From Sphingomonas piscis (lineage in GTDB: Bacteria; Pseudomonadota; Alphaproteobacteria; Sphingomonadales; Sphingomonadaceae), in the NCBI RefSeq assembly GCF_011300455.1, contig NZ_CP049869.1:930001-994000 (forward strand): a stretch of DNA of 64,000 nt, written 5' to 3'. This document shows, one piece after another, positions 9,272-18,079 of the stretch (positions within the stretch are counted from its first letter, which is position 1; each line of letters opens with the position of its first letter). The notes below the pieces were generated by a model that worked only from the letters and a program-made list of their open reading frames with translations, was not told where the DNA came from and ran no database searches. The position numbers and the translations under genes are program-made.

Positions 9272-10941
9272 TGGCCACGGTTTTGAAGGCGCCTTCGCGG
9301 GCCGATGAGGCGCGCGCCGAGCTCGACGCCTATCTTGCGCTGAATCAGAAGAAGTCGCTGCTGCGCTTCCTCACCTGCGGATCGGTGGACGACGGCAAGT
9401 CGACGCTGATCGGCCGACTGCTCTACGATTCCAAGATGCTGTTCGAGGACCAGCTGGCGTCGCTGGAAGCCGAGAGCAAGAAGATCGGCACCACCGGCGG
9501 CGGGCTTGATTTCGCTTTGCTCGTCGACGGCCTCGGCGCCGAGCGCGAGCAAGGCATTACGATCGACGTCGCTTATCGCTTCTTTGCGACCGACAAACGC
9601 AAGTTCATCGTCGCCGACACGCCCGGTCACGAGCAGTATACGCGCAACATGGTGACTGGCGCGTCGACCGCGGACCTCGCCGTCATCCTGATCGACGCGA
9701 CCAAGGGCGTGATCACGCAGACCCGGCGCCACTCCTACCTCGTCAACCTGCTCGGCATCCCGCGCGTGGTGCTAGCGGTGAACAAGATGGATCTGGTCGG
9801 CTACGACCGCGCGACCTTTGAGCGTATCGAGCGCGACTATGCCGAATTCGCGCGCGCTATCGGCATCACCGACGTGACCGCCATTCCGCTGTCGGCGCTG
9901 GCGGGCGACAATGTCACTAGCCGCAGCACGCAGATGGACTGGTACGACGGCCCGTCGCTGCTCGACCATCTTGAAGCGGTGCCGACGCGTGAGCAGAGCG
10001 CCAGCGGCCCCTTCGCGCTGCCCGTACAGTGGGTAAACCGCCCCAACCGCGACTTTCGCGGCTACACCGGAACGATCGCCGGAGGACGCATTCGCCCGGG
10101 CGATCCTGTCGTCGTTCTGCCCTCTGGCCGCCGCACCGAAGTCCAGCGGATCGTCACCTTCGAAGGCTATCGTGACGAGGCCGTACGCGGCCAGTCGATC
10201 ACGCTCACGCTTGCCGACGAAGTGGATTGCTCGCGCGGCAACATTATCGCTTCGCCCGACGCGGGGTTCGGCATCGGCAATAAGCTTGCCGCGACCTTGG
10301 TGTGGATGTCGGACGAGCCGCTCGCCGACCACCGCTCCTACTGGCTGAAGCTCGGTACTCAGACCGTTTCGACAAGCGTGTCGCAGATCGAGGCGATCGT
10401 CGACGTCAACACGTTGGTCGAAGAGCAGGGCAGCCGGCTGGAGCTCAACAGCATTGCCCGGTGCAAGCTCCACCTCGACCGCAACCTCGTCGGCGCGCCC
10501 TACACCGACAATAGCGCGCTCGGCGGCTTCATCTTGATCGACAAGCTGACCAACGCCACGGTCGCAGCCGGCATGATTGCGGAGATCGGCCAGAGCGATC
10601 CTCAGGACGTGCACGATCCGGCTCAGCACATCGCCTGGATTCAGGGTGTGGCGGCGGCGGAGGGCGCGGTCGCGCTTCAGCAGCGGCTGGGCGCGCTCGG
10701 CCGTCCGGTGTTCGTCCTCGGCAACGAAATTCTTGACCAGGGACTTACCAGCGACCTGGCCGACGATCCGGAGCATGCTGCCGAGCGGGTCCGTCGGGCA
10801 CGAGAAGCGGCCCTGCTGCTGGCGCGTGCGGGCGTGGAGGTGCTGGTCACCATTCAGGCTTCGTCCGAGGAGACCGTACCCGGCCGCGTCATCGACGCCG
10901 CCGAACTGATTGAGGAAAGCGACGGCGAATGGATGATCTGA
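9271..10941 (+). CDS. cysN: Sulfate adenylyltransferase large subunit with a vestigial APS-kinase tail
   Basis: CysN is the GTPase subunit of ATP sulfurylase. G motifs are seen at GSVDDGKST (37-45), DTPGHEQY (near 116) and NKMD, and the EF-Tu-like barrels follow. At 556 residues it is longer than a plain CysN (about 475) and shorter than a CysNC fusion (about 630). The extra tail, about residues 455-556, still resembles APS kinase: the stretch GRPVFVLGNEILDQGLTSDL and the following RVRRAREAALLLARAGVEVL match the DGDNVRHGL region and next helix of CysC. The P-loop (GxxGxGKS) is gone and the C-terminal half is missing. I infer a decayed kinase domain that can no longer make PAPS. This fits the APS-type CysH upstream. 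Confidence 0.92.
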   Translation: MATVLKAPSRADEARAELDAYLALNQKKSLLRFLTCGSVDDGKSTLIGRLLYDSKMLFEDQLASLEAESKKIGTTGGGLDFALLVDGLGAEREQGITIDVAYRFFATDKRKFIVADTPGHEQYTRNMVTGASTADLAVILIDATKGVITQTRRHSYLVNLLGIPRVVLAVNKMDLVGYDRATFERIERDYAEFARAIGITDVTAIPLSALAGDNVTSRSTQMDWYDGPSLLDHLEAVPTREQSASGPFALPVQWVNRPNRDFRGYTGTIAGGRIRPGDPVVVLPSGRRTEVQRIVTFEGYRDEAVRGQSITLTLADEVDCSRGNIIASPDAGFGIGNKLAATLVWMSDEPLADHRSYWLKLGTQTVSTSVSQIEAIVDVNTLVEEQGSRLELNSIARCKLHLDRNLVGAPYTDNSALGGFILIDKLTNATVAAGMIAEIGQSDPQDVHDPAQHIAWIQGVAAAEGAVALQQRLGALGRPVFVLGNEILDQGLTSDLADDPEHAAERVRRAREAALLLARAGVEVLVTIQASSEETVPGRVIDAAELIEESDGEWMI

Positions 10942-10966
10942 GCCGCCGCTTGTGGGGAGCACAACA

Positions 10967-12781
10967 ATGACCGCCTGGCCGCCTTTTCCGGAAAGCCCGC
11001 TTGCCCCGGACCAGTGGAACCGGTTGCAGGAGCTGAGCTCTACGCTGACCGAGCCGCAGGCGCGGTGGATCAGCGGCTATTTCGCCGGTTTCGTGGCTGC
11101 CATCTCGCGCGGCGAAGGCGGCGCGCTTCCGGCCGCTTCGTTAGTTGCTGCGGGCCGGACCGTGACCATTCTGTACGGCTCGGAGACCGGCAACAGCACT
11201 GCGCTTGCAAGGCAGCTCGAGGGGCAGCTCAAGGCTGCCGGCGTGAACGCCACCGCGGCCGATATGGCAAAGTATAAGGGCCGTGGCCTGAAGGACGAGC
11301 AAGACGTCCTCGTGGTCGTCAGCACCTATGGGGAAGGCGACCCACCGCAGCCGGCCGTGCCTTTCTTCGAGTTCGTCGAGGGTGCCCGCGCGCCCAAGAT
11401 GGAGGGCGTCCGCTTCGGCGTCTTGGCACTCGGCGATTCAACCTACGAATTCTATTGCGAGGCGGGAAAGCGCATCGACAAGCGTTTCGAGGAACTCGGC
11501 GCCACTCGCCTGTTCGACCGCGTCGATTGCGACATCGATTATGACGAGCCCGCCGCCAGCTGGGCCGCGCAGGTCGTCGCCAAGCTGAAGGAAGAAGCGG
11601 CAGCCGCTGCGCCGGCGGGCCAGCCAGCACCGGCCGCGAGCCCCTTCCCGACGGCCGCTTCGTCCTACGACAAGCGCAATCCCTTCGCCGCGACGGTGCT
11701 GGAAAGCATCAAGATTACGGGCCGCGCATCGTCAAAGGAAACGCGCCACGTCGAAATCGACCTGGACGGATCCGGCCTGACCTACGAGCCGGGCGACGCG
11801 CTCGGCATCGTGTCAACCAACGAGCCGCACCGGGTCGAGGAATTGCTCGAAGTCACCGGCCTGTCCGCCGATGCGCCGATTACGCTCAAGGGTGACACGG
11901 TCCGCCTCGCATCCGCACTGGAAAGCCACTTCGAGATCACCCAGGCTGCCCCTCGCTTCATCGAACAATGGGCGATGCTGAGCGGTTCGGCCGAGCTTGG
12001 TGCCCTGATGGACGACGACCGGCGTCAGGACCGCGCCGACTTTCTCTACGGCCACCATGTCATCGACATCGTCCGCCAATATCCGCTCGGCGGTGTCACG
12101 CCGGAGGACTTCGTCGCCGGCCTTCGCCCGCTTCAGCCGCGCCTCTACTCAATCGCATCAAGCCAGAAGGCCGTGGACAGCGAGGTGCACCTCACCATCA
12201 ATCCGGTGCGCTACGACCTGCACGGCATCGGCCGCAACGGCGTCGCCTCGGCCCACATCTGCGACCGCATCGCGCCGGGCGACCAGCTGCCCGTCTATGT
12301 GCAGGCCAATGCCCACTTCAAGCTGCCGACGGACGACAGCCGGCCGATCATCATGGTGGGCCCCGGCACCGGCGTCGCGCCGTTCCGCGCATTCCTTCAG
12401 GAACGCGAGGCACGCGGCGCCGAGGGCAGGAGCTGGCTCTTCTTTGGCGAGCGCAACTTCCGAAGCGATTTCCTCTACCAGATCGAGTGGCAGGACTGGC
12501 TCGCAAACGGCGTGCTGACCGACCTCGACGTCGCTTTCTCACGCGACGCGGGCGCCAAGGTCTATGTTCAACACCGCATGCTGGAGAAGGCGCAGCAGCT
12601 GTACGCCTGGCTCGAGGAAGGCGCGCATTTCTACGTTTGCGGGGACGAGCGGATGGCCAAGGATGTCGAGGCCGCACTTGAGACAATCGTTGCCGACCAG
12701 CGCGGCTGCAGCGCCGAAGACGCCCACGCCTATGTGCGCGACCTGACCGCCCAAGAGCGCTACCAGCGCGACGTTTACTAA
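10967..12781 (+). CDS. cysJ: Sulfite reductase (NADPH) flavoprotein, alpha component
   Basis: CysJ passes electrons from NADPH through FAD and FMN to CysI. The N-terminal flavodoxin-like domain has the FMN loop YGSETGNSTALARQL (about residues 65-80) and STYGEGDPP; an Ala/Pro-rich linker (near 220) leads to the FNR-like part with RLYSIASS, GPGTGVAPFRAFLQER and the C-terminal VYVCGDE-like GDERMAKDVE plus final aromatic residues RDVY. Length 604 fits. ATG 10967 has a reasonable leader; GTG 10952 is an alternative 5 codons earlier. It lies 25 bases after cysN and 8 bases before cysI. Confidence 0.95.
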   Translation: MTAWPPFPESPLAPDQWNRLQELSSTLTEPQARWISGYFAGFVAAISRGEGGALPAASLVAAGRTVTILYGSETGNSTALARQLEGQLKAAGVNATAADMAKYKGRGLKDEQDVLVVVSTYGEGDPPQPAVPFFEFVEGARAPKMEGVRFGVLALGDSTYEFYCEAGKRIDKRFEELGATRLFDRVDCDIDYDEPAASWAAQVVAKLKEEAAAAAPAGQPAPAASPFPTAASSYDKRNPFAATVLESIKITGRASSKETRHVEIDLDGSGLTYEPGDALGIVSTNEPHRVEELLEVTGLSADAPITLKGDTVRLASALESHFEITQAAPRFIEQWAMLSGSAELGALMDDDRRQDRADFLYGHHVIDIVRQYPLGGVTPEDFVAGLRPLQPRLYSIASSQKAVDSEVHLTINPVRYDLHGIGRNGVASAHICDRIAPGDQLPVYVQANAHFKLPTDDSRPIIMVGPGTGVAPFRAFLQEREARGAEGRSWLFFGERNFRSDFLYQIEWQDWLANGVLTDLDVAFSRDAGAKVYVQHRMLEKAQQLYAWLEEGAHFYVCGDERMAKDVEAALETIVADQRGCSAEDAHAYVRDLTAQERYQRDVY

Positions 12782-12789
12782 GAGGATTT

Positions 12790-14514
12790 GTGACAGTGGA
12801 CAGCCGCGTCGTCGACCGCAGCAATGACATTTCGCAGCCGCTGGAGGCGCTCGGCCCCGATGAGACGCTGAAGTATAACAGCGACTATCTGCGCGGATCC
12901 ATCGACCTCGGCCTTCTCGACCGTGTCACCGGCGGCGTGAAGTTCGAAGACAATAAGCTGATGAAGTTTCACGGAATCTATCAGCAGGATGACCGCGACA
13001 TCCGGGACGAGCGGCGGCGGCAGAAGCTGGAGCCGGCGTATACCTTCATGGTCCGGCTGCGCCTGCCCGGGGGCGTAACGACGGCCGAGCAGTGGCTGAA
13101 GATCGACGAACTGGCGCGGCGGCATGGCGGCGACATGGTGCGCCTGACGACTCGCCAGACCTTCCAGTTTCACTGGGTGGTGAAAGAAGACCTCAAACCG
13201 ACGATCCAAGGGCTTCATGAGGTGCTGCTCGACACCGTTGCGGCCTGCGGCGACGATGCTCGTACGGTGATGGCGGGCGCCGATCCGGACGACAGCGAGC
13301 TCCACGCCGAGGTTGTGGCGCTGTCCAAGCAGCTCAGCGACCACATCATCCCCAAGACGCATGCGTACCACGAGATCTGGTACAATGAGGCGAAGATCGC
13401 TTCCTCGGAAAACGAAGAGCCTTTTTACGGTCGGCAATACATGCCGCGTAAGTTCAAGATCGGCTTCGCGATCCCGCCCTCCAACGACATCGACATCTAC
13501 ACGCAGGACCTTGGCTTCATCGCCATTGGCGGAGAGAGCGGGCTGGAGGGCTTCAACGTCGTGATCGGCGGCGGCATGGGCCGCACCGATAATGAGGCGG
13601 ACACCTATCCGCGCCTCGGCGACGTGATCGGCTTCATTGCAAAGGACCAGCTGATCGCCGCGACGGATGCGGTGATGGGGGTCCAGCGCGACTATGGCAA
13701 CCGCAAGGTCCGCAAGCGGGCGCGGTTCAAGTACACGATCGACGACAAGGGTCTCGACTTCATCACATCCGAGATCGAAGCGCGCATGGGCGGCCCGCTC
13801 GAGCCGGCGCGCGCCTTCACGTTCGACAGCAACGGCGATCGCTTCGGCTGGGGAAAGACCGACCGCGGCACGTGGAACCTGACCCTGTTCATCGAGAATG
13901 GCCGGATCCGCAACACCGGCAACTATCGCCTGATGGATGGCCTGCGTGCGCTCGCGCAGGTGCATAACGGCAAGTTCCGGCTGACGCCCAATCACAATGT
14001 GATCGTGTCGGGTGTGACGGACGAGAAGCGCCCGCAGGTCGAGGCTTTGCTGTCCGAGTATGGCATTCCAGTGGACGGCGGCCACAGCCTGCTGCGCCTT
14101 AACGCCATGGCCTGCGTCGCGCTTCCGACTTGCCCGCTGGCGATGGCCGAGGCGGAGCGCTACCTCCCGGACCTCGTCCAGAAGATCGATCCGCTGCTGG
14201 AGAAGCATGGGCTTGCCGACACGCCGATCACCATTCGCATGACCGGCTGCCCCAACGGCTGCGCCCGCCCTTACGTGGCGGAGATCGCCTTCACCGGCCG
14301 TGCGCCGGGCAAGTACAACCTCTACCTCGGTGCCGGTTTCCACGGCGAGCGGCTGAACACGCTTTATCGGGAGAATATCGGCGAAGCGGCGATCCTGGAG
14401 ACGCTGGACGGCCTATTCGCCCGCTATGCTCAAGAGCGGACCTCAGGTGAGCATTTCGGGAATTATCTGCACCGTGCGGGGATCGTCGGTGCGGCGGAGC
14501 AAGCAGCCGCCTAG
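12790..14514 (+). CDS. cysI: Sulfite reductase hemoprotein, beta component
   Basis: CysI reduces sulfite to sulfide at a siroheme-4Fe-4S centre. The cluster ligands are in place: C442 and C448 (CVALPTC) and C487 and C491 (GCPNGC). The siroheme-binding stretch VRLTTRQTFQFHW is near residue 117. Length 574 is normal. The start is GTG 12790, with a short GAGG-like Shine-Dalgarno upstream. This is the last gene of the cysHGDNJI operon and ends tail to tail with gntR (4-base overlap). No cysK or sulfate transporter is in the window, so cysteine synthase must be elsewhere. Confidence 0.95.
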   Translation: MTVDSRVVDRSNDISQPLEALGPDETLKYNSDYLRGSIDLGLLDRVTGGVKFEDNKLMKFHGIYQQDDRDIRDERRRQKLEPAYTFMVRLRLPGGVTTAEQWLKIDELARRHGGDMVRLTTRQTFQFHWVVKEDLKPTIQGLHEVLLDTVAACGDDARTVMAGADPDDSELHAEVVALSKQLSDHIIPKTHAYHEIWYNEAKIASSENEEPFYGRQYMPRKFKIGFAIPPSNDIDIYTQDLGFIAIGGESGLEGFNVVIGGGMGRTDNEADTYPRLGDVIGFIAKDQLIAATDAVMGVQRDYGNRKVRKRARFKYTIDDKGLDFITSEIEARMGGPLEPARAFTFDSNGDRFGWGKTDRGTWNLTLFIENGRIRNTGNYRLMDGLRALAQVHNGKFRLTPNHNVIVSGVTDEKRPQVEALLSEYGIPVDGGHSLLRLNAMACVALPTCPLAMAEAERYLPDLVQKIDPLLEKHGLADTPITIRMTGCPNGCARPYVAEIAFTGRAPGKYNLYLGAGFHGERLNTLYRENIGEAAILETLDGLFARYAQERTSGEHFGNYLHRAGIVGAAEQAAA

Positions 14515-15230
14515 AGCGGCACCTTCGCCGCGCGGTCGATGCCAAGGCTTCGCCGCGCCGGCGCCGAATGGCCGCGCATGGTCATTTCCGCGACATCCGG
14601 CTGACCCGCCTCGATAGCATCGACGATGGCGTGATGCTGGTGCTGCGCCGTCATCAGGATGGGGAAGATCTCGTCCGCTGGAATGCGGTTGAAGGCGACC
14701 ACGCCGGGTGCGACGAACGGCATTGCGTAGACCCGTCCGATCAGCTCGGCGAGCAGCGCATTCTCCGCCCCGCGAACGATCGCTTCGTGGAAGCGCTGGT
14801 TCATGCGCGCATAACGCTCCTCGTCTTCCTTGACGATGAAGCCCTTTTTGAAAATGCGGTCGCCGTCTGACAGAGCGTCACGGAGCTCCGCCAGAATTTC
14901 GCGGCTGACACCTTTTCGGGCGATTTCATGGGCGGCGTAGCCCTCCAGCACGCAGCGCATTTCCGTCGCTTGGTACGTCTGTTCGACGCTGAAGCTACGC
15001 ACCGCGTAGCCGCGTCGGCCGCGAGGCTCCAGCAGGCCTTGAATCGCGAGCGCCGGAAGCGCATTACGCACTGGCGTTCGAGACACCCCCAGCCGCTCGG
15101 CAATCGCCGCCTCGGCCACGCGCGCGCCCGCGGGGAGCGAGCCGTCGACGATCAATTCACGAATGCGCTGTGCGACCGGGGACGTTACGCGCCCCTCGTC
15201 GGACTGCGCGCGGTCGGCAGTCATATCCAT
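14511..15230 (-). CDS. GntR-family (FCD) transcriptional regulator, candidate regulator of the cluster
   Basis: A 239-residue GntR protein. The N-terminal winged helix (about 15-80) has the family pattern RIRELIVDGSLPAGARVAE ... AERLGVSRTPVRNAL. The rest (about 85-225) is an all-helical FCD ligand-binding domain with conserved His/Asp positions (ARMNQRFHEAIV; QHQHHAIVDAIEAG), which in this family often bind a metal and a small carboxylate. It is the last gene of the leftward aro operon, 52 bases after phhA. A GGGATCCC palindrome lies in that gap, 40 bases before its ATG. Palindromes with a GG-AT-CC type core resemble known GntR operators, so I infer autoregulation and control of the other GGGATCCC promoters. 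This is an inference; the ligand is unknown. Confidence 0.85.
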   Translation of the reverse strand: MDMTADRAQSDEGRVTSPVAQRIRELIVDGSLPAGARVAEAAIAERLGVSRTPVRNALPALAIQGLLEPRGRRGYAVRSFSVEQTYQATEMRCVLEGYAAHEIARKGVSREILAELRDALSDGDRIFKKGFIVKEDEERYARMNQRFHEAIVRGAENALLAELIGRVYAMPFVAPGVVAFNRIPADEIFPILMTAQHQHHAIVDAIEAGQPDVAEMTMRGHSAPARRSLGIDRAAKVPL

Positions 15231-15268
15231 TGGCGCTGTTCTACGATGCTTAGGCAGCGCCGTCCATA

Positions 15269-15279
15269 CGGGATCCCAA
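15269..15279. promoter_or_regulatory. GGGATCCC operator upstream of gntR
   Basis: Core palindrome at 15270-15277, read CGGGATCCCAA on the plus strand. It lies 6 bases past the phhA stop and 40 bases before the gntR start. It is one of six full copies in the window, all between genes. Its position suggests that gntR has its own regulated promoter at the end of the aro operon. Confidence 0.65.
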
Positions 15280-15282
15280 AGC

Positions 15283-16140
15283 TCAGCGGCGAAGCGGCAG
15301 GGACACCGGCGTTCCTTCGACGTTCGACGGATCGAGATCTTCCAGCTCGTCGAGCTCGCGGCAGATCGCCGGCACGTCCTGGCCCTGCATCATGGTCAGC
15401 AGGTCCTCGAAGCGGTCGATCACAAAGTAGAGTTGCTGAAAGGCGTCGATGTCGTAGCGGGCGCGAAGCACGCTCTTGAGGTCGAAATTGAGCCGGCGCG
15501 GCTTCGGGCTCTCCAGCGAATAATGGACCTCGCTGAAGCTCGACAGGATCCCGGCGCCGTAGATGCGCAGCTGACTGTCCTCGCAGGCAAGCCCAAATTC
15601 CACGCTGTACCAATAAAGGCGGCTGAGGCGGTGCAACGAGCCGTTGGCGATGGCCTCAAGCCCAAGGTGGCCCAGTGCCTGCATCACGTCCGCTACCGCT
15701 GGGTCGGCCAGCAATGGCACGTGCCCGAACAGGTCATGAAACATGTCCGGCTCTTCCAGATAATCGAGCTGGTCGGCGGCGCGGATGAACACGGCGGCGG
15801 GGAACCGCTTTTGCGACAAGTGCCGGAAGAAGACATCGTCCGGCACGATGCCGGGCACGCCTACCACCTGCCAGCCGGTGCGGGTATGGAGCTTCTCGGA
15901 AAGCTCATCGAAATTCGGCACGCCGGGCCTGGACAGGTGCAGGACGTCGAGACCACGCTCGAACGCAGACACAGCGCGGCCATGAAGCAACGACTGCTGG
16001 CGCGCGAACAAAGTATCCCACACCCAGTGGTCGCCGGCGGTCAGCTCGTCCCAATGCTGCGGCACGGTCCAGTCGTCCGCAACGCCAGGGGGCGGCGATG
16101 GCGACGCAAGCGCGCCATGGAGATGATGTTCCTGGTTCAT
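15283..16140 (-). CDS. phhA: Phenylalanine 4-monooxygenase (phenylalanine hydroxylase)
   Basis: PhhA hydroxylates L-phenylalanine to L-tyrosine with tetrahydrobiopterin or another pterin, O2 and non-heme iron. The iron ligands are visible: H135 and H140 in FHDLFGH and E181 in YSVEFGL. The family stretches GVPGIVPDDVFF and RFPAAVFIR are also present. Length 285 matches bacterial single-domain enzymes. It is fourth gene position 3' of aroC and overlaps aroE by 4 bases (ATGA), so it is made together with the shikimate enzymes. As no tyrA is in the cluster, I infer that here it serves tyrosine synthesis and not phenylalanine breakdown. It is followed by gntR. Confidence 0.95.
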   Translation of the reverse strand: MNQEHHLHGALASPSPPPGVADDWTVPQHWDELTAGDHWVWDTLFARQQSLLHGRAVSAFERGLDVLHLSRPGVPNFDELSEKLHTRTGWQVVGVPGIVPDDVFFRHLSQKRFPAAVFIRAADQLDYLEEPDMFHDLFGHVPLLADPAVADVMQALGHLGLEAIANGSLHRLSRLYWYSVEFGLACEDSQLRIYGAGILSSFSEVHYSLESPKPRRLNFDLKSVLRARYDIDAFQQLYFVIDRFEDLLTMMQGQDVPAICRELDELEDLDPSNVEGTPVSLPLRR

Positions 16141-16979
16141 GATGTCCTCGTGGCGCCGGTGAGTAACGCGCGCAGCTCTTCGTCGGCTTGTGGCGGCTCG
16201 GTCCGGAAAAAGAGTTCGAAGGCGCTTCGGGCCTGGCCGATCAGCATCGTTAAGCCGTCGACCGGCTCGCCCCCTGCCGCGGCGCCGCGCCGGAGGAAGC
16301 CGGTTCGAAGCGGCTGATAGACCATGTCGAACAGGATGGTGCCGCGAGCGTTGTCCTCCACCGCCCGCAGCAACGGCTCGGGCATCGGTGGCAAACCGTC
16401 CATACCGAGCGGGCTTGCATTGACGATGAGGGCTGCATCGGCAAGCGCGTCATGAGCGGAATCCAGCGATGCGAAGTTCAGCGAGAGGTCTGGCGCAGCG
16501 CTGCGCAGCCCCTCGGCTTTCAAAGGATCGCGGGCAATGATCGTTACCTCGCTTGGCGAGCGCCCGGCCAAATAAGCCAGCATCGCCCGGGCCGCACCGC
16601 CCGCGCCAATCACGGCGACCTTGCGCGACCCAAGCGGTTTTTCGCCCAGCGCCGCGACGATTCCGTCGACGTCGGTGTTGTAGCCCCAGAGGCCATAGTC
16701 GGCACGGACCACGCAATTCACCGCGCCGATGGCCGCTGCGTCCGGCGAGACCTGATCGAGCAATGGCGCGATCCTCTCCTTGTGCGGGATGGTGACGTTA
16801 CATCCGCGCCAGTCCGGATCTGCGCGGCGCCCGTTGAGGTAAGCCGCAAGTCCAGCCGCCTCTACACTCTGCGCGCGATACTCACCCACGAGGCCAAGTT
16901 TCGACAGCCAGTGGCCATGCAGCGCCGGGCTTTTCGAGTGGGCGATTGGGTCGCCGATCACCTCGGCAAAAGGCGGCAT
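16137..16979 (-). CDS. aroE: Shikimate dehydrogenase (NADP+)
   Basis: AroE reduces 3-dehydroshikimate to shikimate. Substrate-site residues are seen in SKSPALHGHW and NVTIPHKE; the NADP-binding loop is GAGGAARAML near residue 122, and the closing helix GLTMLIGQARSAFELFF is conserved. Length 280 is standard. It overlaps aroB upstream (shared base at 16979) and phhA downstream by 4 bases. The DHQ dehydratase and shikimate kinase genes that act on either side of it are not in this window. Confidence 0.95.
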   Translation of the reverse strand: MPPFAEVIGDPIAHSKSPALHGHWLSKLGLVGEYRAQSVEAAGLAAYLNGRRADPDWRGCNVTIPHKERIAPLLDQVSPDAAAIGAVNCVVRADYGLWGYNTDVDGIVAALGEKPLGSRKVAVIGAGGAARAMLAYLAGRSPSEVTIIARDPLKAEGLRSAAPDLSLNFASLDSAHDALADAALIVNASPLGMDGLPPMPEPLLRAVEDNARGTILFDMVYQPLRTGFLRRGAAAGGEPVDGLTMLIGQARSAFELFFRTEPPQADEELRALLTGATRTS

Positions 16980-18079
16980 TAGCCGTTCCGATCCAGGAAG
17001 GCCGCAACGTCGGCCATGTCGACGGTACGGTCGACATAGGCCTGACCGATGCCGCGGCTGAGAATGAATGCGACCTTGCCGCCAGCCTTTTTCTTATCCG
17101 AGGCCATGTGTCGGGTCAGCACCTCGCCGCTTGCGGTGATCCCCGCCTCTGCAAGGCTCGTGGGCAGACCTACAGCGGCGAAGTGAGCACGTGTCCGCTC
17201 CGCATCATCGGCGCTGCACAGTCGCCGCTCAGCAGAGAAGGTCATCGCCTGCACGCACCCCAGCGCAACGGCCTCGCCGTGAAGCAGGCGTTCGGAATAG
17301 CCGGTCTCCGCTTCCAGCGCATGCCCGAAGGTATGGCCGAGGTTCAGGAGCGCGCGCTTGTCGCCAGTCTCCCGCTCGTCAGCGGCGACTATACGTGCCT
17401 TGCCGGCAACCGCTTTCTCGATGGCGTAACAGCGCGCCTCGAGATCGCCCTCGATCACCGCATGCCCGTTCGCCTCAAGCCAGACGAAGAAGTCCGCATC
17501 TTCGATCAAGCCGTACTTGGCGATTTCGGCATAGCCTGCGCGCACCTGGCGTGCATCGAGCGTGTCCAGCACTTCCGGGTCGATCAGCACCAGCGAGGGC
17601 TGGTGAAAGGCGCCGACGAGATTCTTGCCTGCCGCCACGTTGATGCCCGTCTTGCCGCCGACGCTGCTGTCCACATGCGACAGCAAGGTCGTTGGCACCT
17701 GCACGAAGCCGCAACCACGCTTGAGGATTGCGGAGGCGAACCCGGTTAGGTCGCCAATGACACCGCCCCCGAACGCAACAATATGCTCCGACCGCTCGAT
17801 CTCCAGCGCGAGCAGTCGGTCCATCAGATCGGCGAGCACGGTGAAGCTCTTGCTCCCCTCGCCTGCCGCCACGAGCACAGGGTTCACGTCGACGCCGTCG
17901 AGCGCTTCGGTAAGCCGCGCGCCTTGTGCGGCCCAAACTTGTTCGTCGCTGACCACCACCAGCCGGCCGCCGCGGATGAACGGCTGCAGCTGTTTGCCAG
18001 CCTGTTCGAGCAGCCCCGGCGCGATCCGAACCTCGTAGGCGCGATCGCCGAGCTCGACCGGAACCACCCTCATCCGCAT
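16979..18079 (-). CDS. aroB: 3-dehydroquinate synthase
   Basis: AroB cyclises DAHP to 3-dehydroquinate using NAD+ and a divalent metal. The signature [20 protein letters not shown], followed by [20 protein letters not shown], is present, and the metal-binding His residues are in [13 protein letters not shown] and HGEAVALG. Length 366 is normal. In many Alphaproteobacteria aroB is paired with aroK; here it is instead between aroC and aroE, overlapping aroC by 10 bases. Identification is certain. Confidence 0.96.
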   Translation of the reverse strand: MRMRVVPVELGDRAYEVRIAPGLLEQAGKQLQPFIRGGRLVVVSDEQVWAAQGARLTEALDGVDVNPVLVAAGEGSKSFTVLADLMDRLLALEIERSEHIVAFGGGVIGDLTGFASAILKRGCGFVQVPTTLLSHVDSSVGGKTGINVAAGKNLVGAFHQPSLVLIDPEVLDTLDARQVRAGYAEIAKYGLIEDADFFVWLEANGHAVIEGDLEARCYAIEKAVAGKARIVAADERETGDKRALLNLGHTFGHALEAETGYSERLLHGEAVALGCVQAMTFSAERRLCSADDAERTRAHFAAVGLPTSLAEAGITASGEVLTRHMASDKKKAGGKVAFILSRGIGQAYVDRTVDMADVAAFLDRNG

